Shown piece by piece: positions 59,362 through 64,000 of a stretch of DNA of 64,000 nucleotides. The stretch comes from UBA8199 sp964507045 (GTDB lineage: Bacteria; Verrucomicrobiota; Verrucomicrobiia; Limisphaerales; UBA8199). The translations under genes were made by a program, and so were the position numbers. The notes beneath the pieces were generated by a model. It did not search any database and was not told the origin of the DNA. It saw only the letters and a list, made by a program, of their open reading frames with translations. Numbering within the stretch: the first letter of the stretch is position 1; the number at the start of each line of letters is the position of its first letter. Location of the stretch: positions 1-64,000 of the forward strand of contig CAZDOO010000017.1 of NCBI GenBank assembly GCA_964507045.1, in the 5' to 3' direction.

Positions 59362-60753
59362 TTAGATCGTTTGCGGAAGAGCTTGATAGTGTTCGCGGGC
59401 GAAGGCAATAGCATCTGCAACCGAGGGGAAGCGCCCACTGAAGGCCAGGGAGAGAACCAGCAAGCCAAGCAGCGTGTCTTCTTCTGAAGCTGCAAGGCGG
59501 TGGGCATGGCCGAGGCGCTGACAGATGAGCCGACGCAACAGGCCGGTCTTTAACGCCACACCGCCAGAAAAGACGAGCCGTGTCCAATCTTTATCCGGGG
59601 CGATGCGGGCGGCGCACCGCGCATAGTTATCCGCCATTCCGGCGAAGGCCGCGTGAAAGAGGTTGCCCACAGTAAGGTTTTCCTCGCGGACATTCGTAAT
59701 GGCGCCATGATCACCCACGGCACTGAAGTAGAAGGCCGGATTTACACACAGGTCGGTTGATTCAACCTTGGCAGCTTCCGAGAGGATATAGTCCCATGGG
59801 TCTGGCAGGTTCACACCTTGTGCCTGGGCCATCTCAGTGAGCAGATGGACAAGGGCATTGAGCGCGCGTCCGCCCGGAATGTGCGTGATGGTCTTGAGAA
59901 ATCGGCCATCGAACCACGGGCGCGTTTGGAAGTCGCCAAACTCGCACCCGCGCGCCAGTTGGATTACCGCCGAGCCGGTTGAGATGTTGACCGACAGCTC
60001 GCCTTCGTCGAGGAAAGCTCCTACCTGGGAGCAGTGATAATCGCCAACGGGCATGAAGATGGGCAGACTGCGGGAGCTGACTCGGCATTTCCCCGCCACG
60101 GCCCCCTGGGGGACAATTTCCGGCCAGCGGAACCGGTCGAGCCCGAGCTTCCGGATCACGGGCCGGTGCCAGTTCAGCGTTTGGACATTGAGCGCACCGT
60201 GGGCGAAGGCATTGGTCACATCGGACTTCGGCAGGCAGCCGCACAGGTTGGCGATGACAAAGTTGGGCAGGGAGGCGGCGACGACGGGTTCAACGGGCAG
60301 GCGGTTGTTCTGTGCCAGCCAGAACAGGTAACAAAGCGGCAAGCCCGGACGCGGCTCGTTGCCCAGCTCCTGGCGTTCTTCGCGAGTGATACGCCGATTC
60401 ACTTCATCAAAGTAACTACCATGGCTGCCCGGGAAGGGTTGCAGGGCGCGCTGGTCCTGCCAGTTAATGGCATTCGAAACCGCCTCACCGTTCTCGGTGG
60501 TGAATACCATCCCATGGAGCTGACCGCACATCACGATGCCCGCGGCGTCAGACGCGTGGCAAAGCAGGCGATCGAGGAGACAACGGGTGGCTGCAACAAT
60601 CTCGGTTGGAACGAATTCGCGGAACGCCGGAGCCAGGCCGCGGGCCGGCTCCGGAAACGGCTGACGCTCGATGTGCCGGATCGCCAGTGTGTCGAGATCG
60701 AGCACCGCGCCCTTGAGGAACGACGTGCCCAGATCAATGCCAATGAACCGCAT
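59362..60753 (-). CDS. FGGY-family carbohydrate kinase
   Basis: 463 residues. The ATP-binding start RFIGIDLGTSFLKGAVLDLD, then GIVMCGQLHGMVF (family GQxHG), INWQDQRA with the catalytic-base Asp region, STGSAVIQLA and LVFSGGVALKTGLL match FGGY kinases (xylulokinase, sedoheptulokinase and relatives). The substrate is not assignable from motifs. It lies 12 bases after the FAH-family gene and 12 before the exported EEP gene, so the three are probably cotranscribed. Confidence 0.9.
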   Translation of the reverse strand: MRFIGIDLGTSFLKGAVLDLDTLAIRHIERQPFPEPARGLAPAFREFVPTEIVAATRCLLDRLLCHASDAAGIVMCGQLHGMVFTTENGEAVSNAINWQDQRALQPFPGSHGSYFDEVNRRITREERQELGNEPRPGLPLCYLFWLAQNNRLPVEPVVAASLPNFVIANLCGCLPKSDVTNAFAHGALNVQTLNWHRPVIRKLGLDRFRWPEIVPQGAVAGKCRVSSRSLPIFMPVGDYHCSQVGAFLDEGELSVNISTGSAVIQLARGCEFGDFQTRPWFDGRFLKTITHIPGGRALNALVHLLTEMAQAQGVNLPDPWDYILSEAAKVESTDLCVNPAFYFSAVGDHGAITNVREENLTVGNLFHAAFAGMADNYARCAARIAPDKDWTRLVFSGGVALKTGLLRRLICQRLGHAHRLAASEEDTLLGLLVLSLAFSGRFPSVADAIAFAREHYQALPQTI

Positions 60754-60765
60754 TGCGGTATGTGG

Positions 60766-61569
60766 TCAGGTCTCCGCAACCACCGGATTGGTCAGCGCGC
60801 CGATGCGATCAATCTCGATCGTGATGGTGTCGCCGGGTTTGAGGAACACGGGCGGCTTCCGCGCGAAGCCGACTCCGTGGGGCGTTCCGGTGAGAATGAC
60901 TGTGCCCGGCAGCAGCGTTGTGCTGCCGCTCAGGAAGGAAACGAGCGTGGGCACATCAAAGATCATGTCGTCGCAACGCCAGTCTTGCATCGTCTGGCCG
61001 TTGAGCAGGCTTCGGATCTTCAAAACGGCGGGGTCGGGGATCTCGTCCTTGAGCACAAGGCACGGCCCCAGCGGCGCGAAAGTGTCGAACGTCTTGCCCC
61101 GGCACCACTGGCTGCTGCCCCATTTGCCTTGCCAGTCGCGGGCGCTGACGTCGTTGGCGCACGTGTAGCCGAGCACATAATCGAGCGCCGCTTGCTTGCA
61201 CACATTCTTGCAGCGTTTGCCGATGACGACGGCCAGCTCACACTCGTAGTCCACCTGGTCACTGCGCAGATGGCGCGGCAGTTCAATCGGATCGCCGGGG
61301 TTTTGCACGGCGGCCGGGGACTTCATGAACAGCACCGGGTATTGCGGAATGGCGGCGTTGCCTTCCTCGGCGTGCCGACGGTAGTTCAGGCCGATGCAGA
61401 AGAACGCCACCGGCGCGACGGGTGCGAGGAGCTTCCTAACTTGTGCGGGCTGCTTGGTGACTTCGTAGGCGCCAAAGATGTCGCCGACGATTTGCAGCGC
61501 GGAGCCATCGGGCAGTTGCGCCGCATGGCGCGCGGCGCCTTGGGCATCTTCGTATCGAATGATTCGCAT
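60766..61569 (-). CDS. Fumarylacetoacetate hydrolase (FAH) family protein
   Basis: 267 residues. Core motifs are FFCIGLNYRRHAEE, PVLFMKSPAAVQNPGDPI, the metal-binding VDYECELAVVIGK (ExE) with a later Asp in NDVSARDWQ, GPCLVLKDEI, and LPGTVILTGTPHGVGF. Members hydrolyse or decarboxylate beta-keto acids, including 2,4-diketo-3-deoxy-sugar acids in non-phosphorylative L-fucose and L-rhamnose pathways; the adjacent SDR remnant and sugar kinase fit such a pathway. Specific substrate is inference. Confidence 0.92.
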   Translation of the reverse strand: MRIIRYEDAQGAARHAAQLPDGSALQIVGDIFGAYEVTKQPAQVRKLLAPVAPVAFFCIGLNYRRHAEEGNAAIPQYPVLFMKSPAAVQNPGDPIELPRHLRSDQVDYECELAVVIGKRCKNVCKQAALDYVLGYTCANDVSARDWQGKWGSSQWCRGKTFDTFAPLGPCLVLKDEIPDPAVLKIRSLLNGQTMQDWRCDDMIFDVPTLVSFLSGSTTLLPGTVILTGTPHGVGFARKPPVFLKPGDTITIEIDRIGALTNPVVAET

Positions 61570-61587
61570 AGGGACAGTATCGGTTGA

Positions 61588-61659
61588 TTATTCTCCGGCC
61601 ATGCAGCCCCCGTCAACGACCATTGCGCTGCCGGTCACAAACGGGGCGTGTTTGGGGTC
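61588..61659 (-). pseudogene. C-terminal remnant of a short-chain dehydrogenase (SDR)
   Basis: The minus strand reads DPKHAPFVTGSAMVVDGGCM AGE and a stop, the classic SDR ending (xFVTGxxxxVDGGxxx). Nothing upstream on that strand continues the protein in any frame. The tail ends 18 bases before the FAH-family start, so an SDR gene was formerly the first gene of this operon. Confidence 0.85.
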
Positions 61660-62029
61660 CGTCCTTATTCGGCTTCCTCCGAAGCAGAACTCAAGGCAAC
61701 GGTCCGCGAATGGAAATGCCGGGGACTGAAGCCCCGCCTGCGAAGTTTCGTCGTCAGGTCCAAGCCTGCCGGCTCCCCCTCGCTCGGTTGCACCCTGTTA
61801 CCCCGTGGTTGCACCCGCAGGACAGGCCATACAGGCGTTTGTAACATGGCCCCCTGTGGGGGGGCGCTTGGGGTTTGCAGGCCCAGCCAAGGCCCCTTAC
61901 CGCTTCAGAAACAGGCACAGTATCCGGTTCTCTCGTTGTCGTGGTTGGGGGCTGCCTTCGGGACCGCCACAAGTCCGCAAGATTGGAAAAGCCAGCTTCA
62001 GCATGATGCGCTAAGCTGGGGCAACGATC
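61660..62029. other. Intergenic stretch at the deletion boundary
   Basis: 370 bases without a supported gene. Open frames show the low-complexity composition of non-coding DNA. It separates the SDR remnant from the AraC-type gene and must hold promoters for both sides. Confidence 0.55.
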
Positions 62030-62908
62030 ATGGATTCAAGCATGGCAACACGGACCGAGACGGTCCGGGATCATCGGGAGCGCCTCAACAAGGTGCTGCT
62101 CTATTTACAGGAAAAGGCCGGCGCGTCGTTCTCGGTGGAGCAGCTTGCCCGGATTGCGTGCTTTTCCCCATTCCATTTTCATCGGCTCTTCCAGGCCTAT
62201 GTGGGGGAGCCGCTCAGCGCGCACGTGCGCCGCCTCCGGCTGGAACGGGCCGCGCTGCGGTTGCGCACTTCGCGCGCGTCGGTCACCGAGATCGCGCTGG
62301 ATACGGGCTATGAGACTTCCGCGGCCTTCAACAAGGCCTTCCAACGCCACTTTCAAGTCAGCCCGACAGCATTCCGCCGGTCGCCATCCATCAGCTTCAA
62401 GACCGCACCGAAACTTAAACCAGTCAGTCGAGTCCCCATTGATATGAAACCAGAGATTGTCAAACGAACCGAACAGCAAGCCATCTTCGTCCGCCGCACC
62501 GGCGCTTACAAGGAATCCGCGGGCGCCGCCTGGGAGGCGGTGTGCCATTACGCCTACTCGCACCGTCTCGTTAAGCCCGGGCGGGAATTCATCGGCATTA
62601 GTCACGACGATCCGCAGATCACCGCCCAGGAGAAGCTGCGTTACGACGCCTGCATCACGGTCAGCCAGCCGGTGAAACCGGAAGGGGAGGTCGGGGTGCA
62701 GCAGATCGCGGGCGGGCGGTATGCGAGGTTCCTGCACAAAGGGCCGTATGAGAACCTGCTGGGGACCTACAAGGTCATTTTCAGCGAGTGGCTTCCCGGC
62801 AGCGGCAAGGAATTGCGCGATGTGCCCAGCTTCGAGGTGTATTTGAATAGTCCGCCGCGCACCCGGCCGGAGAACCTGAGGACCGAGATCTACATTCCGT
62901 TGAAGTAA
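62030..62908 (+). CDS. AraC-family regulator with GyrI-like effector domain
   Basis: 292 residues. Residues about 15-120 form the double HTH: NKVLLYLQEKAGASFSVEQL, ARIACFSPFHFHRLFQAYVG, LERAALRLRTSRASVTEIAL and YETSAAFNKAFQRHFQVSP. Residues 130-292 form a GyrI/SbmC-like domain (FVRRTGAYKESAGAAWEAVC, GISHDDPQITAQEKLRYDAC, IAGGRYARFLHKGPYENLLG, SFEVYLNSPPRTRPENLRTE), a small-molecule sensor. The N-terminal HTH plus C-terminal GyrI order matches Rob-like multidrug regulators. The target is unknown; an ATG four codons further in is an alternative start. Confidence 0.93.
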   Translation: MDSSMATRTETVRDHRERLNKVLLYLQEKAGASFSVEQLARIACFSPFHFHRLFQAYVGEPLSAHVRRLRLERAALRLRTSRASVTEIALDTGYETSAAFNKAFQRHFQVSPTAFRRSPSISFKTAPKLKPVSRVPIDMKPEIVKRTEQQAIFVRRTGAYKESAGAAWEAVCHYAYSHRLVKPGREFIGISHDDPQITAQEKLRYDACITVSQPVKPEGEVGVQQIAGGRYARFLHKGPYENLLGTYKVIFSEWLPGSGKELRDVPSFEVYLNSPPRTRPENLRTEIYIPLK

Positions 62909-63022
62909 CGGGGCCGGTATCAGCGCCACGGGCACGCATTTCAGGCGCGTGGCGCGTTGGAACACGCTGGCCGGGGCAGAATTGCCGATTGCCTTGGACC
63001 AATTCCTCGCTATGGTGGGCGC

Positions 63023-63418
63023 ATGAGCCTGGCTCGGAAACTACTTCATACGCGATACCGCGTGGACGATCTGGAACGGACGGTGAAATTCTACCGCGAG
63101 GTGCTCGGCTTGCAGGAAGTGCGCCGGCATAAATCGCCCCGGGGCTCCGAGCTGGTATTCCTCAAGGCGCCGGGGAGCGAGGAGCTGATCGAGCTATGCT
63201 GCTTTCCGGCGGGCGGCGCGGTGCAGGTGCAGCCGGACTTGACGCACCTGGCGTTTGAAGTAGACAGCCTGGAAGCGTTTGGCCGGCACCTGGCGCGGCT
63301 GGGGCTGAAGTATTCCGACGGCCCGCAGCTCAACGCGGACGGGGGCGGCATCGCCTTCATCGACGCGCCGGAGGGCTATGAAATTGAGCTGATCCAGCCG
63401 GCCAAGTCCGGCGGCTGA
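63023..63418 (+). CDS. Glyoxalase/bleomycin-resistance (VOC) family protein, lactoylglutathione lyase-like
   Basis: 131 residues from MSLARKLLHTRYRVDDLERT. Two beta-alpha-beta-beta-beta halves are visible: VKFYREVLGLQEVRR with metal His in LHTRYRV and Glu in ELIELC, then LTHLAFEVDSLEAFGRHLAR with His and the final metal Glu in GYEIELIQPA. The four ligands fit glyoxalase I, which detoxifies methylglyoxal hemithioacetals. The folP gene starts 19 bases after its stop. Confidence 0.88.
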   Translation: MSLARKLLHTRYRVDDLERTVKFYREVLGLQEVRRHKSPRGSELVFLKAPGSEELIELCCFPAGGAVQVQPDLTHLAFEVDSLEAFGRHLARLGLKYSDGPQLNADGGGIAFIDAPEGYEIELIQPAKSGG

Positions 63419-63437
63419 GGTTTTCCCTGCGCAAGGT

Positions 63438-64000
63438 GTGAAGCTTCGCTGCCGCCAGTTTGAGTTTGTCTTCCCGCGCCCGGCGCTGGTGATGGGCATT
63501 GTGAACGTCACGCCCGACTCGTTCTATGATGGCGGGCGGTTCCTGGACACGCCGGCCGCGGTGGCTCATGCGTTGCAACTGATCGCGCAGGGTGCGGAGA
63601 TTATTGATGTGGGGGGCGAATCCACGCGGCCGGGTGCTTTGCCTGTGGCCGAGGCTGAAGAACTGCGCCGGGTCATGCCAGTGATCGAGCAGTTGGCCGG
63701 GCAGGTCAAAGTGCCAATTGCCATTGACACCGTCAAACCCGGCGTTGCCCGGGCGGCCCTGGCGGCAGGGGCCAGCATCGTCAATGACGTGGGCGCCAAT
63801 CGGGAAGACGAGACTTTGTGGCGGCTGGTGGCCGAGGCCCGGGCCGGCTACGTGTGCATGCACGCGCAAGGCACGCCGCGCACCATGCAGATCAATCCCG
63901 CCTACGTTGATGTGGTCCGCGAGGTCGGGGAATTCTTTGCGGAGCGCATTCGGCGATTGGACGATTGCGGAGTGAGCCGGGAGCAGCTTATACTCGATCC
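63438..64000 (+). CDS. folP: Dihydropteroate synthase (3' end beyond window)
   Basis: GTG start at 63438 giving KLRCRQFEFVFPRPALVM before the canonical first motif MGIVNVTPDSFYDGGRF; GAEIIDVGGESTRPGA is the intact second motif (Asp and STRPG), with VPIAIDTVKPGVARAAL, ASIVNDVGANR and VCMHAQGTPRTMQ following. About 188 residues lie in the window and the frame runs off the end. It condenses p-aminobenzoate with dihydropterin pyrophosphate in folate synthesis; its complete motifs contrast with the divergent paralogue at 55.2-56.1 kb. Confidence 0.95.
   Translation, partial: MKLRCRQFEFVFPRPALVMGIVNVTPDSFYDGGRFLDTPAAVAHALQLIAQGAEIIDVGGESTRPGALPVAEAEELRRVMPVIEQLAGQVKVPIAIDTVKPGVARAALAAGASIVNDVGANREDETLWRLVAEARAGYVCMHAQGTPRTMQINPAYVDVVREVGEFFAERIRRLDDCGVSREQLILD

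Overview
The window is high-GC bacterial chromosome, most likely from a Verrucomicrobiota lineage of the Limisphaerales/Pedosphaera type. This is inferred from content: huge surface proteins built of Ig-like, LamG, vWA and YD (Rhs) modules, a prepilin with the H-X9-DG C-terminal motif, many exported glycan-active enzymes (GH172, GH127, GH2, beta-helix proteins), dispersed palindromic repeats and many decayed gene fragments. No rRNA, CRISPR array or intact transposase was seen. Two tRNA genes are present: tRNA-Ser(GCT) and tRNA-Arg(TCT).

Region by region. 1-12.85 kb: the 3' part of a giant multidomain surface protein that ends in an Rhs core followed by a lipase-like alpha/beta-hydrolase tip, then a closely spaced lipoprotein with Asp-box repeats (candidate immunity or accessory protein). 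12.85-17.1 kb: two identical 44-bp copies of a tRNA/tmRNA-like 3' end bracket a WD40-like lipoprotein and an H-X9-DG prepilin, followed by tRNA-Ser. 17.1-26.0 kb (minus strand): a tight operon of exported proteins, namely transglutaminase-like protein, PhoPQ-related esterase, Tat-lipoprotein dipeptide epimerase, tandem beta-lactamase-fold hydrolase, and a GH172 protein carrying an inserted GspG pseudopilin-like domain. 26.1-29.5 kb: URO-D-family protein, hisF and an ArsB/NhaD-type permease. 29.5-33.4 kb: a repeat-rich accessory island with a tandem esterase, a decayed toxin-antitoxin pair and transposase/integrase debris. 33.5-36.1 kb: hisI, a membrane protein and trpE.

36.3 kb holds a REP-like palindrome. 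36.5-45.4 kb is a glycan-degradation cluster (GH127, GH2, pectate-lyase-like protein, beta-helix lipoprotein) interrupted by a PIN-type toxin pair and ending in a truncated DUF5615 gene. 46.5-53.3 kb holds a membrane protein plus winged-helix regulator pair, ispH, a radical SAM protein, creD, a DUF1361 protein and a zinc ribbon; two matching CTTTG-N5-CAAAG inverted repeats suggest a small regulon. 53.3-64 kb: HAD hydrolase, EgtD-like methyltransferase, a divergent DHPS-like protein, a PDZ-PDZ-M6 protease, tRNA-Arg, a minus-strand operon (FAH-family hydrolase, FGGY kinase, Tat-exported endonuclease/phosphatase) flanked by gene remnants (SDR tail, AraC tail), an AraC-GyrI regulator, a glyoxalase and the start of true folP.

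The most interesting candidates are the Rhs-lipase/lipoprotein pair, the exported operon with the GH172-GspG fusion, and the paired operators around the winged-helix regulator. All functional statements rest on reading motifs by eye; no database search was possible.
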